A stretch of DNA of 64,000 bases. Source: Nitrospiraceae bacterium. Its GTDB lineage: Bacteria > Nitrospirota > Nitrospiria > Nitrospirales > Nitrospiraceae. The notes under the pieces are model-generated. The model saw nothing but the letters and a program-made list of their open reading frames with translations, did not search any database and had not been told where the DNA came from. The position numbers and the translations under genes are program-made. Positions 50,934-60,143 of this stretch are shown here, one piece after another (positions within the stretch are counted from its first letter, which is position 1; every line of letters starts with the position of its first letter). The DNA lies in NCBI GenBank assembly GCA_919902505.1, contig CAKKRE010000018.1, positions 88,377 to 152,376 on the forward strand, written 5' to 3'.

Positions 50934-53834
50934 ATGATGACTGATCCGATCTGCGGCATGACGGTGGAACCGGCGACGGCGGCGGGCCATGTCGACCATG
51001 GAGGCCGGACCTACTATTTTTGCAGTACCCATTGCCTCGATCGGTTTCGTGCTGCGCCGGATCAGTCTGTGAAGACGGCGTCCGTTGCGACCGCCGCCAT
51101 ACCCGCTGCCGGTCGGCGTTCGCTGCCGATGATGCAGACGATGCCTGAGATGCCTGACCTGCCGATTGCGGGCGGCGAACGGGATCCCGTTTGCGGGATG
51201 ACCGTGCAGCCTGCGACCGCCGCCGGCTCTCATGCGCATGCGGGCAAGACGTATTATTTCTGTTGTCAGGGGTGTCTCGAAAAGTTCCGGGCCGATCCGG
51301 TCCGGTACGTGCCGCCGGTGCCCGCTGTGTCGACAACAGCGCCACGGCAGTTCGGGGGAAAGTCGCTCCCGATGCTGGGCTCGGCGACGCCGGGTCAAGC
51401 GGTCACAGGTGTCATCGATCCGGTCTGTGGCATGACGGTGGATCCGGCCAAGGCGGCCGGGTCGTTCGATTACCAGGGCACGACCTACTCGTTCTGTTGC
51501 CAAGGCTGTCTCACCAAGTTTCGCGCCGATCCGCAGCGGTATCTCGCTCCCGCATCTGCTCAGCCGACTGCGCCCGCTGCCCCGCCTCCTCCCGGGACGA
51601 AGTATGTCTGCCCCATGTGTCCTGAAGTGTTGGAGGAGAAGCCGGTGCCCTGTCCGAAATGCGGGATGGCACTGGAGCCGGATTCGATTCAGCCGCTGCC
51701 GACCACAACGGAATATGTCTGCCCGATGCATCCGGAGGTGGTGAAGGCGGAACAGGGGGCCTGTCCGATCTGTGGGATGGCGCTGGAACCACGAGCCGTC
51801 ACGGTCGAGGAAGAGCTGAATCCTGAGTTGGTGGACATGGCCCGACGGTTCTGGGTGGGACTGGGTCCGGCGGCGGTCGTGTTCGTCTTGGCCATGTCGC
51901 ACATGCTTCCCGGCCACCCGATCCAGCATGTTCTGTCCGACACGCAGTCCGCATGGGTGCAGTTTCTATTCAGCACGCCGGTGGTCCTCTGGGCCGGCTG
52001 GCCGTTCTTTCAGCGCGGCTGGGCCTCGATTGTCCATCGGAGCCCGAACATGTTCACGTTGATTGCGATCGGGACCGGCACGGCCTACCTCTACAGTGTG
52101 TTCGCCACGTTATTCCCTGCGCTGATTCCGCAATCGTTCCATCTGGAAAGCGGCGCGGTGCCGGTGTACTTCGAAGCGGCGGCGGTCATCACGGTTTTGG
52201 TTCTGCTGGGGCAGGTACTGGAATTGCGGGCCAGGAGCCGGACGACCGGCGCGATCCGGGCTCTCCTGGGACTGGCGCCCAAGACCGCGCGCCTCTTGCG
52301 AGAGGACGGCCGTGAAGAAGATGTGTCGCTCGACCAGGTGCAGGTGGGCTATCGCCTGCGTGTGCGACCGGGAGAACGGGTGCCGGTCGATGGGGTGATT
52401 CTGGAAGGGGCGACGGCAATCGATGAATCGATGATTACCGGCGAATCGTTGCCGGTTGAGAAAACCACCGGGGATCGGGTGACGGGCGGCACGATCAACG
52501 GCTCCGGCGGTCTGGTGATGCGGGCGGATCGCGTAGGGGCGGATACGCTGTTGGCGCATATCGTTCAGATGGTGGCGGAGGCGCAACGCAGCCGGGCTCC
52601 CATCCAGCGTACGGCCGATGTCGTGGCCGGGTATTTCGTGCCCATCGTGGTGAGCGTTGCGATTATGACGGGATTGGTGTGGGCGTTGATTGGGCCGGAA
52701 CCGCGTCTGGCCCATGCCCTGTTGAATGCCGTCGCCGTGCTGATCATTGCCTGTCCCTGCGCCCTGGGTTTGGCGACACCGATGTCTATTATGGTGGGGA
52801 CCGGTCGTGGTGCTGCGGCTGGTGTCCTGTTCAAAAAAGCTGACGCGCTGGAGACCATCGAAAAAATCGATACGCTGGTCTTCGACAAGACCGGCACACT
52901 CACGGAAGGCAAGCCTACACTGCGTGTCGTGAGCGCCATATCTCCCTGGGCAGAAACAGACCTGTTGCGATTGGCGGCGTCGGTGGAACGCGGAAGTGAA
53001 CATCCGGTAGCCGGCGCGATTGTGAGCGGAGCTGAGTTGCGGGGCATCACATTGGAGTCGGCATCGGGGTTCACGTCAAAAACGGGAAAGGGCGTCATGG
53101 CGACGGTCGGGACCAGGCAAGTGGCGGTCGGGACGCTTGATTTGTTGCGAGACCTACGCATGGACGACGAAACCTCCCTGCCCGCACTCGAAGCCGATGC
53201 CGAATTGATGCGTCAGACCGGACAAACCGTGATGTTCGTCGCCGTCGATGGACGGGCGGCCGGATTGCTCGGAGTGGCCGACCCGATCAAGAGTTCGACC
53301 CCCGAGGCCTTGCGGTTGTTGCGCCAGGAAGGCATTCGTCTGGTGATGGTGACCGGCGATCATGCCGTGACGGCGCAGGCGGTGGCGAAGGAGTTGGGCC
53401 TGGATGAGGTCCGGGCGGGTGTGAAGCCGGATGAAAAGAGCAGGATCATCCAAGAACTTCAGCAGCAGGGCCAGGTGGTGGCGATGGCGGGTGACGGCGT
53501 CAACGATGCGCCGGCCTTGGCGCAGGCGGAAGTCGGCATTGCCATGGGAACCGGTACCGATGTGGCGATGGAGAATGCCGGGGTGACGTTGGTAAAGGGA
53601 GATTTGCGCGGGATTGTCCGGGCGCGCCGCTTGAGCAAGGCCACCATGCGTAACATCCGCCAGAATCTCTTCTTCGCCTTTGTGTACAATATGATTGGGG
53701 TTCCGGTTGCCGCCGGGCTGTTGTATCCGTTCTTCGGTCTTCTCCTCAGTCCGATGTTGGCCAGCGCGGCGATGACATTCAGTTCCCTCTCGGTGATTTC
53801 CAACGCGTTACGCCTCCGGCATGCCGATTTATGA
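50934..53834 (+). CDS. Copper-type P-type ATPase with three YHS and two heavy-metal-binding domains
   Basis: A 966-residue P1B ATPase. N-terminal part: YHS domains at about 4-42, 83-125 and 161-204, each with DP(I/V)CGMTV and FC(C/S)..CL..FRA(A/D)P, then two YVCPM(C/H)PEV...CP.CGMALEP heavy-metal-binding domains (223-249, 260-287). Core: TGES motif in [13 protein letters not shown] at 607-609 (IACPCALG) typical of Cu(I)/Ag(I) pumps, DKTGT at 651-655, SEHP in the nucleotide domain and GDGVNDAP. It would export copper from the cytoplasm. Three tandem YHS domains are unusual; there is no MXCXXC ferredoxin-like domain. GGAGTGATGA precedes the ATG at 50934. A Do-type protease gene follows directly. 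Confidence 0.93.
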   Translation: MMTDPICGMTVEPATAAGHVDHGGRTYYFCSTHCLDRFRAAPDQSVKTASVATAAIPAAGRRSLPMMQTMPEMPDLPIAGGERDPVCGMTVQPATAAGSHAHAGKTYYFCCQGCLEKFRADPVRYVPPVPAVSTTAPRQFGGKSLPMLGSATPGQAVTGVIDPVCGMTVDPAKAAGSFDYQGTTYSFCCQGCLTKFRADPQRYLAPASAQPTAPAAPPPPGTKYVCPMCPEVLEEKPVPCPKCGMALEPDSIQPLPTTTEYVCPMHPEVVKAEQGACPICGMALEPRAVTVEEELNPELVDMARRFWVGLGPAAVVFVLAMSHMLPGHPIQHVLSDTQSAWVQFLFSTPVVLWAGWPFFQRGWASIVHRSPNMFTLIAIGTGTAYLYSVFATLFPALIPQSFHLESGAVPVYFEAAAVITVLVLLGQVLELRARSRTTGAIRALLGLAPKTARLLREDGREEDVSLDQVQVGYRLRVRPGERVPVDGVILEGATAIDESMITGESLPVEKTTGDRVTGGTINGSGGLVMRADRVGADTLLAHIVQMVAEAQRSRAPIQRTADVVAGYFVPIVVSVAIMTGLVWALIGPEPRLAHALLNAVAVLIIACPCALGLATPMSIMVGTGRGAAAGVLFKKADALETIEKIDTLVFDKTGTLTEGKPTLRVVSAISPWAETDLLRLAASVERGSEHPVAGAIVSGAELRGITLESASGFTSKTGKGVMATVGTRQVAVGTLDLLRDLRMDDETSLPALEADAELMRQTGQTVMFVAVDGRAAGLLGVADPIKSSTPEALRLLRQEGIRLVMVTGDHAVTAQAVAKELGLDEVRAGVKPDEKSRIIQELQQQGQVVAMAGDGVNDAPALAQAEVGIAMGTGTDVAMENAGVTLVKGDLRGIVRARRLSKATMRNIRQNLFFAFVYNMIGVPVAAGLLYPFFGLLLSPMLASAAMTFSSLSVISNALRLRHADL

Positions 53835-53902
53835 GTTCTGAGTGTGCAAGCCTCTGCCGCATGATAGGCTGGGGCCTGCCGTTTGGGAGGAAGGTTCGCG
53901 TG

Positions 53903-55336
53903 ATGTCGATGGGTCGGTCTCATCTATGCCTGCTGGCAGCGGGAGTGCTCGGCGCCCTGTTGGGAGTCGGGCCGGCGGTGTCTGCCTCGTCCGCCGAATC
54001 AGTGACGATTCGCCCCTCGCGGGTCAGCACAGCCGGAGATTTGCAGGCCCAGGTACGGGCCACCGCGGCTAAGATGCTTCCCGCTGTCGTCAGCATCGCC
54101 TCGACGGTGATGGTGCACGATCAAGCCTTCAGCGATGAGGGGCTGCCGTTCGGTATGTTCAAAGACGTGCCGCCGCGCCGCCAGTACGGGCAAGGCTCCG
54201 GGGTGATCGTCTCGTCGGATGGATACATCATCACCAACAACCACGTCGTGGCCGATGCCGTGGATGTGGAAGTCATTCTCGCCGATCGACGGCAGTTCAA
54301 AGGCCGGGTGGTTGCAACCGATCCGAAAACCGATGTGGCGGTGGTGAAAATCAGCGCCACCGGCCTTCCTGCTGCGGCCTGGGGCGATTCCAGCGCGCTT
54401 GCGGTCGGTGATTTCGTCCTCGCGATCGGCAATCCCCTCGGTCTGAGTCGCACCGTCACCTTCGGCATCGTCAGCGCGGTCGGTCGCGCGGATGTGGGGG
54501 TGGCCGATGTGGAAGATTTCATTCAGACCGATGCGCCGATCAATCCCGGGAATTCTGGCGGGGCCCTGGTGAACACCAACGGAGAGTTGGTTGGGATCAA
54601 CACGGCCATTGCCAGTCCGACGGGCGGCAGCGTCGGCGTCGGATTTGCGATTCCCAGCAACATGGCGAGAACCGCCATGCAGAGTCTCATCAAGACGGGC
54701 CGGGTCGTCCGGGGGTTTCTGGGGGCCTCCACGCAGGATGTCACGCCGTTGCTCGCCAAGACCTTCCACCTGCCGGATGTGAAGGGCTCGATCGTTACCG
54801 ATCTGCAGGCCAAAGGGTCCGCCGAACGGGCGGGATTAAAGCGCGGCGATGTCGTGGTGCGCTTCGACGGGCGTGACGTGATGGACAGCGGCCATTTGCG
54901 TAATCTGATGGCCACGGCGGCCATCGGCAGCAAACACCGGATCGAGTTGCTCCGGGATGCCAAGTTGATGCAGACGGACCTCACCGTGCAGGAGGCGCCG
55001 CGAGAGCGGCCCAAGAAAACGCAGACGGCAGATGCCGCCAGTTCCACCGCGCATCCGCTGTCGGGCGTGATCGTCGATGAGGTAACGCCGGCTCTGGCGC
55101 GGCAGATGGATTTGCCGGTCAATGCCGGTCTGGTCGTGACGGATATCGAAGACGGTAGCCTGGCTGAAGTCTCCGGTCTTCAGCCCGGCGATCTGCTGCT
55201 GGAACTCAATCGACAGCCCATCCCAAACTTCAGCACCTTTCAGCGGCTTGCCGAGCCGCTCCGATCCACCGACCTCGCGCTGTTGCTCATCAATCGTCAG
55301 GGCAGTCTGCTCTACATCCCCATCCAAAGCGAATAA
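53903..55336 (+). CDS. Do/DegP-type periplasmic serine protease
   Basis: A 477-residue HtrA protein: signal peptide (to about 28), trypsin-like domain with the triad H114 (TNNHVV), D144 (KTDVAVV) and S218 (NPGNSGGAL), and two PDZ domains (about 262-345 and 375-470). It degrades or refolds damaged envelope proteins. Length equals E. coli DegP. GGAGGAAGG stands before the ATG at 53903; an in-frame GTG at 53900 and an upstream ATG at 53831, which would overlap the ATPase stop as ATGA, are alternatives. Position after the copper pump suggests joint response to metal stress. Confidence 0.93.
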   Translation: MSMGRSHLCLLAAGVLGALLGVGPAVSASSAESVTIRPSRVSTAGDLQAQVRATAAKMLPAVVSIASTVMVHDQAFSDEGLPFGMFKDVPPRRQYGQGSGVIVSSDGYIITNNHVVADAVDVEVILADRRQFKGRVVATDPKTDVAVVKISATGLPAAAWGDSSALAVGDFVLAIGNPLGLSRTVTFGIVSAVGRADVGVADVEDFIQTDAPINPGNSGGALVNTNGELVGINTAIASPTGGSVGVGFAIPSNMARTAMQSLIKTGRVVRGFLGASTQDVTPLLAKTFHLPDVKGSIVTDLQAKGSAERAGLKRGDVVVRFDGRDVMDSGHLRNLMATAAIGSKHRIELLRDAKLMQTDLTVQEAPRERPKKTQTADAASSTAHPLSGVIVDEVTPALARQMDLPVNAGLVVTDIEDGSLAEVSGLQPGDLLLELNRQPIPNFSTFQRLAEPLRSTDLALLLINRQGSLLYIPIQSE

Positions 55337-55360
55337 GTCCGTTCGGGCGGCGTTCTCGGT

Positions 55361-55400
55361 CGTCGTGAAACGGAAGACGTCAAACGTCAAACGTGAAACG
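55361..55400. repeat. TGAAACGT-type repeat after the Do protease gene
   Basis: CGTCGTGAAACGGAAGACGT followed by CAAACGTCAAACGTGAAACG: the longest copy of the GTGAAACG string family in the window. Confidence 0.6.
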
Positions 55401-55409
55401 CGGGGACGA

Positions 55410-55473
55410 AGAGCGTATGGCTGATGGCCTTCCCTTTCGGACTCTATGCTACGTGCTCTACGCCATACGTTCT
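55410..55473. repeat. Dispersed ATGGCGTATAGC-family palindrome
   Basis: AGAGCGTATGGC at the left and GCCATACGTTCT at the right form an imperfect inverted repeat of the family at 311-401 and 18714-18795. Confidence 0.55.
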
Positions 55474-55694
55474 GTTCGACGGACAAGCTATTCGAATGTT
55501 GACACCGCACAGGCGCTGATCGCTCTGGATGGTGCCATCATCGCGTGTTTCCAGCCTGCCAGCCGCCGACCCGCGCCGTGAAGCCGGGTCGATGCCCTGT
55601 GGAAACTTTCGAAGAAATTGAATTTGCACGCAGGTACGGCATACTGAATCGGTATCAGAGAGATTCAGAGGATTCCACTTCAAAGAGGTGCATC

Positions 55695-56069
55695 GTGTGG
55701 ACGATCTCGCGGGTGAGTTGTCTGCTCGCGCTCTGGCTATGCGCGGCCTGTGCGCCTGAGCCGGAAGCGACGCCGTCCTACCTGCTCGGAGTGTGGGAAA
55801 CTGCGGCCGAAGGCTACAGGGACCAACACATGTTTATCGATGAGCGCCGGATCGGATTCGGCACAAGCGCCGTCACGGCGAATGGGTATGTGATCACACA
55901 GATCGATGAAAGCCGCGAGGGGGCCAAGACCCTCTTCGTCGTGTCCTATCAGGGTGCCGACCAAACCATGTTTCAACTGGCGTTTTTTTATGAGCCGTCC
56001 GCCGGCGGCAGGATTGTCTACAAGAATCAGGATCATTTGGTCTGGACGAGAAAGGTCGCGACATCATGA
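55695..56069 (+). CDS. Lipoprotein of unknown function, first gene of a signalling operon
   Basis: A 124-residue lipoprotein starting at a GTG (AAAGAGGTG upstream): signal with LLALWLCAAC (lipid Cys about residue 19), then a short domain with YLLGVWETAAEGYRDQHMFIDERRIGFGT and MFQLAFFYEPSAGG that I do not recognise but that looks like a lipocalin-type or DUF strand set. Its stop overlaps the next start as ATGA. Earlier in-frame starts exist but lack a lipoprotein signal at the N-terminus. Confidence 0.65.
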   Translation: MWTISRVSCLLALWLCAACAPEPEATPSYLLGVWETAAEGYRDQHMFIDERRIGFGTSAVTANGYVITQIDESREGAKTLFVVSYQGADQTMFQLAFFYEPSAGGRIVYKNQDHLVWTRKVATS

Positions 56070-56701
56070 GCCGACCACGGTTTCGGCGCTATTTTCTGTG
56101 GGACACGGTGCAGCCACGTTTTCTCATGCTGAGCTTCTGCTATGTCCTGGTGGTCATTGCGGCTGTGTCGGCGGCGCTGTTTCTTCCTCTGATGCTGCAA
56201 TTGGACCATCTGTCACTTTCATCGACGGAGGCCCAGCGGGTAGCGGACCAGTTCGAGTTGTTGCACAGCCGGTTCTGGCCGGTGGTGGCGGTGGTGTCTC
56301 TTCTCCTGCTCGTGCACGGCGTGTTTTTTTCGCACCGGATCGCCGGCCCGCTCTTCCGTTTCCGTCTGATTTTTCAATCTGTGGCGAGCGGCGACCTGAC
56401 CGTGCGCACCTCGATTCGCAAGAGCGATTATCTTCATGCGGAAGCGCAATGCTTGGGTGAAATGGTCGGCGCCTTGCGGGAGAAGATCGCCCGTATCGAA
56501 TCTCACCATGCCGACATCGCTCCGCAGCTGGAGCGATTGAAGCAGGCGGCGGTGCGAGGTTCGTTTCGCGAGGTGGAGCAGGAGGCGGATCGGCTTCGAT
56601 CCACCGTCGATCAACTCGCGCAGGCGATGGAGCCTTTTCAGACCAAGGCGGATGTGATCGAGGCCCGTCCGGCGCCGTTGCCCTCTGCATCGGGATTTTA
56701 G
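56066..56701 (+). CDS. HAMP-domain membrane protein
   Basis: A 211-residue protein with two membrane segments (about 20-44 and 70-90) and a HAMP-like domain (about 91-150: HRIAGPLFRFRLIFQSVASGDLTVRTSIRKSDYLHAEAQCLGEM without breaks over 20), then a coiled-coil tail. No kinase, cyclase or methyl-accepting domain follows, so it is a HAMP-only transducer, perhaps working with the kinase two genes downstream. ATGA overlap with the preceding lipoprotein gene and 7 bp to the pseudopilin gene indicate an operon. Confidence 0.75.
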   Translation: MSRPRFRRYFLWDTVQPRFLMLSFCYVLVVIAAVSAALFLPLMLQLDHLSLSSTEAQRVADQFELLHSRFWPVVAVVSLLLLVHGVFFSHRIAGPLFRFRLIFQSVASGDLTVRTSIRKSDYLHAEAQCLGEMVGALREKIARIESHHADIAPQLERLKQAAVRGSFREVEQEADRLRSTVDQLAQAMEPFQTKADVIEARPAPLPSASGF

Positions 56702-56708
56702 GTCGCGT

Positions 56709-57317
56709 ATGACGCACAGCACACACCGCCGCGGGCAGCAGGGTTTTACGCTCATTGAATTGATGTTTGCCGTGACGATTGTCGGCGCGTTGGCGGGGTT
56801 GGCGATCCCGAACTATCTGAATTACCTCGACAAGGCCAGACTGGCCCGCTGCATCGCGGAAATTCGCTACATCGAGCGAGCGATCGATTCGTACGAAGCT
56901 GCGTACGACTCGTTTCCGAACACGCTGGCCGAAGTGGGGGCCGGTGACATCGTCGATCCATGGGGAAATTCGTATGAATACCTCAACATCGCGGATTTGA
57001 CCCTGCCGGGTGGCGGGGGCGGCGGTGCAGGAGGCGCTGGGGGTGGAGGGGGAAACGGGAACGCGGGCGGCAACGGCGGCGGGAATAAAACATCCTACTG
57101 GTTTGAGCCGGGTAGTGCCTATGCGGCGGGGGCCGGGAATGGTTCGGCGGGAAAACCGCGCAAGGATCGCCTTCTTCATCCGATTAACTCCGACTACGAC
57201 CTCTATAGTATGGGCAAAGACGGCGAGAGCGTGGAGCCGCTGACGGCGAAGAAGAGCCATGACGATGTGATCCGCGCCAACGACGGTAGTTTCGTCGGGC
57301 TGGCGGTCGAGTTCTAG
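56709..57317 (+). CDS. Pseudopilin-like protein with Gly-rich insert
   Basis: A 202-residue type IV pilin/GspG-like protein. The prepilin peptidase site is QQG-FTLIELM (cleavage after G12, Glu at +5), followed by the hydrophobic N-terminal helix (13-38). After a GspG-like globular start (RCIAEIRYIERAIDSYEA, DPWGNSYEYLN) comes a stretch of about 25 residues made of Gly, Asn and Ala (about 101-126) and a second part ending SFVGLAVEF. No other secretion or pilus gene is nearby. It is embedded between a HAMP protein and a hybrid kinase, a strange place for a pilin, suggesting a surface sensor or a minor pilin for a pilus encoded elsewhere. Confidence 0.8.
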   Translation: MTHSTHRRGQQGFTLIELMFAVTIVGALAGLAIPNYLNYLDKARLARCIAEIRYIERAIDSYEAAYDSFPNTLAEVGAGDIVDPWGNSYEYLNIADLTLPGGGGGGAGGAGGGGGNGNAGGNGGGNKTSYWFEPGSAYAAGAGNGSAGKPRKDRLLHPINSDYDLYSMGKDGESVEPLTAKKSHDDVIRANDGSFVGLAVEF

Positions 57318-57331
57318 CAGGACGAGGCCTC

Positions 57332-60091
57332 GTGCAGATCGAACGGTCGTTTCTCAGTAGTCGTGTTGCCCGCCGGATCTTCTTTCTCTTCATCCTCTGT
57401 GCCCTCTTGCCGGTCGGCGCGCTGAGCCTGGTGTCGTTCAGCGACGTGACCGGCCAGCTCACCCAGCAGGCCGAGCGCCGGGTGCGGCAGGAGAGTAAGG
57501 CCATGGGCATGGCCGTCTACCAACGGCTCCTCCTTCTGGAAGCCGAACTGCTGTCGATCAGCCGACAGCACCATGCGATCACCCCGACATTGCCGGGTGA
57601 CGTCCACACGCAGCCGCTTCCGAGCACACCGGGGTTTCCGGGCATGGCTCACATCTCGGGAGACGGTGCGGCGAGCGTCTTTCTCGGCGAGCTGCGGTTG
57701 ATTCCAGCCGTATCGCCGGCACAGTGGGCGTTGCTCCGCCAGAAAAAAACGCTGCTGACGACGGTGACCGATGACACGGGAGCCAGGCGCCTGTTCCTGG
57801 TCAGGCTCTCCGATTCCGATACGTCGGCAGTGGTGGCCGAAATCAACGGCGACTATCTCTGGGACCTGGCCGGCAGCATGACACTCCCGGCGGAGATGTC
57901 CATGTGTGTGTTCGGGACTGCGTCGGAGGTCCTGTTCTGCAGCCCGTCCGCCCCGGCCACGCTGAAGGAGCAGCGAGTCGGGCAGGGCGAAGGGGGCAGC
58001 ATGTCCCTATTGGAATGGCGAGATGAGCAGGATGCCTATATCGCAGGCTATTGGGCGATCCCGCTCCGGTACCAATTCTCGACGGCGCCCTGGACCGTGT
58101 TGTTGAGTGAATCGCGAAGCTCGGTGCTCGCGCCATTGGCGAGTTTTCACTATCGGTTTACGCTGGTCGTCCTGATCGCCTTGTTGTGCGTGGCGTTGCT
58201 CAGCGTGAATCAAATCCGGAAGACCATGGTGCCGCTGGAGGAGCTGGGCAAGGGCACCAGGCGGATTGCCACGCGAAACTTTTCGACGCCGGTGCAGGTC
58301 AAGAGCGGGGATGAGTTCGAGGAGCTGGCGGCCTCCTTCAATGCCATGGCGAACCGGCTGCATCAGCAATTTACGCAGTTGGCCACGATTCATGAGATCG
58401 ACCGGTCGGTGCTGTCGGTGCTCGACCCCAGCCGGATTGTCGATACAGTCTTGGCCAGGCTGCGCGAGGTTTCTCCCTGTCAGGGGCTGGCCGTGTTATT
58501 GATCGATCCATCCGAGCGCACCCGTGGGTGGCTGTATGCCAGGCTCGGACCGGAGAGCAAGCAGACGACGATGAAGGGTGTGACGGTGACGGAGTCTGAG
58601 AGCCGGTTGCTCACGGCGCACCAGGACGGCTCGACCCTGGTGCAGCCGGCCGGAGAAGGGGCGTTTGCCGCCCTGAGCGGGCGGGGGAGTGAGTCCCTGC
58701 TGGTGCTGCCCCTTTTCCGCTCGCACGAGCTGTTAGGCGGGATTGTGTTGAGTTACCGGAAGGCGCCCGACATGCACGAGGATCACATCGTGCAATTGCG
58801 TCAGCTGGCCGATCAGGTGGCGGTGGCGCTCAGCAACGCCTCGGATCTTGCGGAACGGAAGCGGGCAGAATCGTCTTTGCGGGAGAGCCATACGCAGTTG
58901 GAAGCCGCCATGACCGAACTCAAGACGACGCAACAGCAGATGGTTCAGCAGGAGCGGCTGCGGGCGCTCGGGCAAATGGCGAGCGGGATTGCGCACGACT
59001 TCAATAATACCCTGTCGCCGATCATGGGTTTCAGCGAACTCCTGCTCATCGCGCCCCAGATGTCGGCGGATCCCGCGCAACTGAAAGAATATTTGCAGAC
59101 GATCAATATGGCGGCCAAGGACGCGGCGAAGGTCGTCAGCCGGCTGCGGGATTTTTATCGGCCGCGCATGGAAGCCGACTTGGCCGGCGTTGTCGATCTG
59201 AATAGCCTGGTCCAGCAAAGCGTGAAACTCAGTCAGCCGAAGTGGAAAGATCAGGCCCTGGCGAACGGCGTGGCGATTGAGATCAAAACGGAATTGGAGC
59301 CGGTGCCCTCGGTGGCCGGACATGAATCGGAATTGCGCGAGGTGCTGACGAATCTGGTGTTTAATGCCGTCGATGCGATGCCTCACAGCGGGTCGATTAC
59401 GCTCCGCACCAAAGTCGACGGCGATGCGGTGCGCGTGGAAGTCAGCGACACCGGCACGGGGATGACGGAAGAAGTACGTCAGCGCTGCCTCGAACCGTTC
59501 TTTTCCACGAAGGGCGAAAAAGGGTCCGGTTTGGGATTGGCCATGGTGTACGGCATCATCCGGCGGTTGCGTGGCACCATCGACATCATGAGCGCAGTCG
59601 GGGTCGGCACCACGTTCAGTATCCGGCTCCCGATTCAAGCGGAGGCGGAAACAGGCACAGACCATGACGGCCACAACATGGACGGGGTCCGGTTACAGAT
59701 CCTGGTCGTAGATGACGATCCTTTGGTGGGCCGTGTGACGGGCGAATATCTCCGGGTGGCCGGGCACAGTGTGGAAGTGGTCGGCAGTGCGGCCGAGGCG
59801 ATTAAGCGGTTCAATCCCGAACGGGTGCACCTGGTTGTGACCGATCATGGGATGCCGCACATGACCGGTCGCCAGCTGGCCGCAGTGATCAAAAAAGTCT
59901 CACCCGATACTCCCGTGCTTCTCCTGACGGGTGGCGATCAGATCGAAGAGACGGACACCGTGTCGACGGCGGTCGATGTCGAATTGAGCAAGCCGCTGAC
60001 GATGGGGGCACTCCGGCAGGCCCTGTCCACGCTCCGGTATCCGAAATCCCTCCCTGCTGAGAGCCAGAAAGAAATTGGGGATGTGGCATGA
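57332..60091 (+). CDS. Membrane hybrid histidine kinase (HAMP-GAF-HisKA-HATPase-REC)
   Basis: A 919-residue kinase starting at GTG 57332 (GAGG upstream). Two membrane segments (about 13-33 and 275-293) flank a periplasmic sensor region of about 240 residues, followed by HAMP (294-347), GAF (about 355-503), coiled coil (503-545), HisKA with H555 in ASGIAHDFNNTLSPI, HATPase (about 660-775, with EVSDTGTGMTEE and GEKGSGLGLAMVYGI), and a REC domain (about 790-905, phosphoacceptor Asp in LVVTDHGMP). The sensor has Cys193 and Cys203. It is upstream of a REC-HD-GYP protein, its likely partner. Confidence 0.93.
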   Translation: MQIERSFLSSRVARRIFFLFILCALLPVGALSLVSFSDVTGQLTQQAERRVRQESKAMGMAVYQRLLLLEAELLSISRQHHAITPTLPGDVHTQPLPSTPGFPGMAHISGDGAASVFLGELRLIPAVSPAQWALLRQKKTLLTTVTDDTGARRLFLVRLSDSDTSAVVAEINGDYLWDLAGSMTLPAEMSMCVFGTASEVLFCSPSAPATLKEQRVGQGEGGSMSLLEWRDEQDAYIAGYWAIPLRYQFSTAPWTVLLSESRSSVLAPLASFHYRFTLVVLIALLCVALLSVNQIRKTMVPLEELGKGTRRIATRNFSTPVQVKSGDEFEELAASFNAMANRLHQQFTQLATIHEIDRSVLSVLDPSRIVDTVLARLREVSPCQGLAVLLIDPSERTRGWLYARLGPESKQTTMKGVTVTESESRLLTAHQDGSTLVQPAGEGAFAALSGRGSESLLVLPLFRSHELLGGIVLSYRKAPDMHEDHIVQLRQLADQVAVALSNASDLAERKRAESSLRESHTQLEAAMTELKTTQQQMVQQERLRALGQMASGIAHDFNNTLSPIMGFSELLLIAPQMSADPAQLKEYLQTINMAAKDAAKVVSRLRDFYRPRMEADLAGVVDLNSLVQQSVKLSQPKWKDQALANGVAIEIKTELEPVPSVAGHESELREVLTNLVFNAVDAMPHSGSITLRTKVDGDAVRVEVSDTGTGMTEEVRQRCLEPFFSTKGEKGSGLGLAMVYGIIRRLRGTIDIMSAVGVGTTFSIRLPIQAEAETGTDHDGHNMDGVRLQILVVDDDPLVGRVTGEYLRVAGHSVEVVGSAAEAIKRFNPERVHLVVTDHGMPHMTGRQLAAVIKKVSPDTPVLLLTGGDQIEETDTVSTAVDVELSKPLTMGALRQALSTLRYPKSLPAESQKEIGDVA

Positions 60092-60143
60092 GGATGGTAG
60101 GGTAAGCTGTAAGAATTTGAGAACCGGGAGCACGGGTGTAACG

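Larger units (their letters stand above)
55337..55694. other. Intergenic region with two repeat families
   Basis: A 358-bp gap. It carries a TGAAACGT-type string (55361-55400), an ATGGCGTATAGC-family palindrome (55410-55473) and then about 200 bp without recognised structure that lead into the lipoprotein gene. TTGAAT with a nearby CATACT (16-bp spacing) before 55650 is a possible promoter. No gene seen. Confidence 0.5.
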
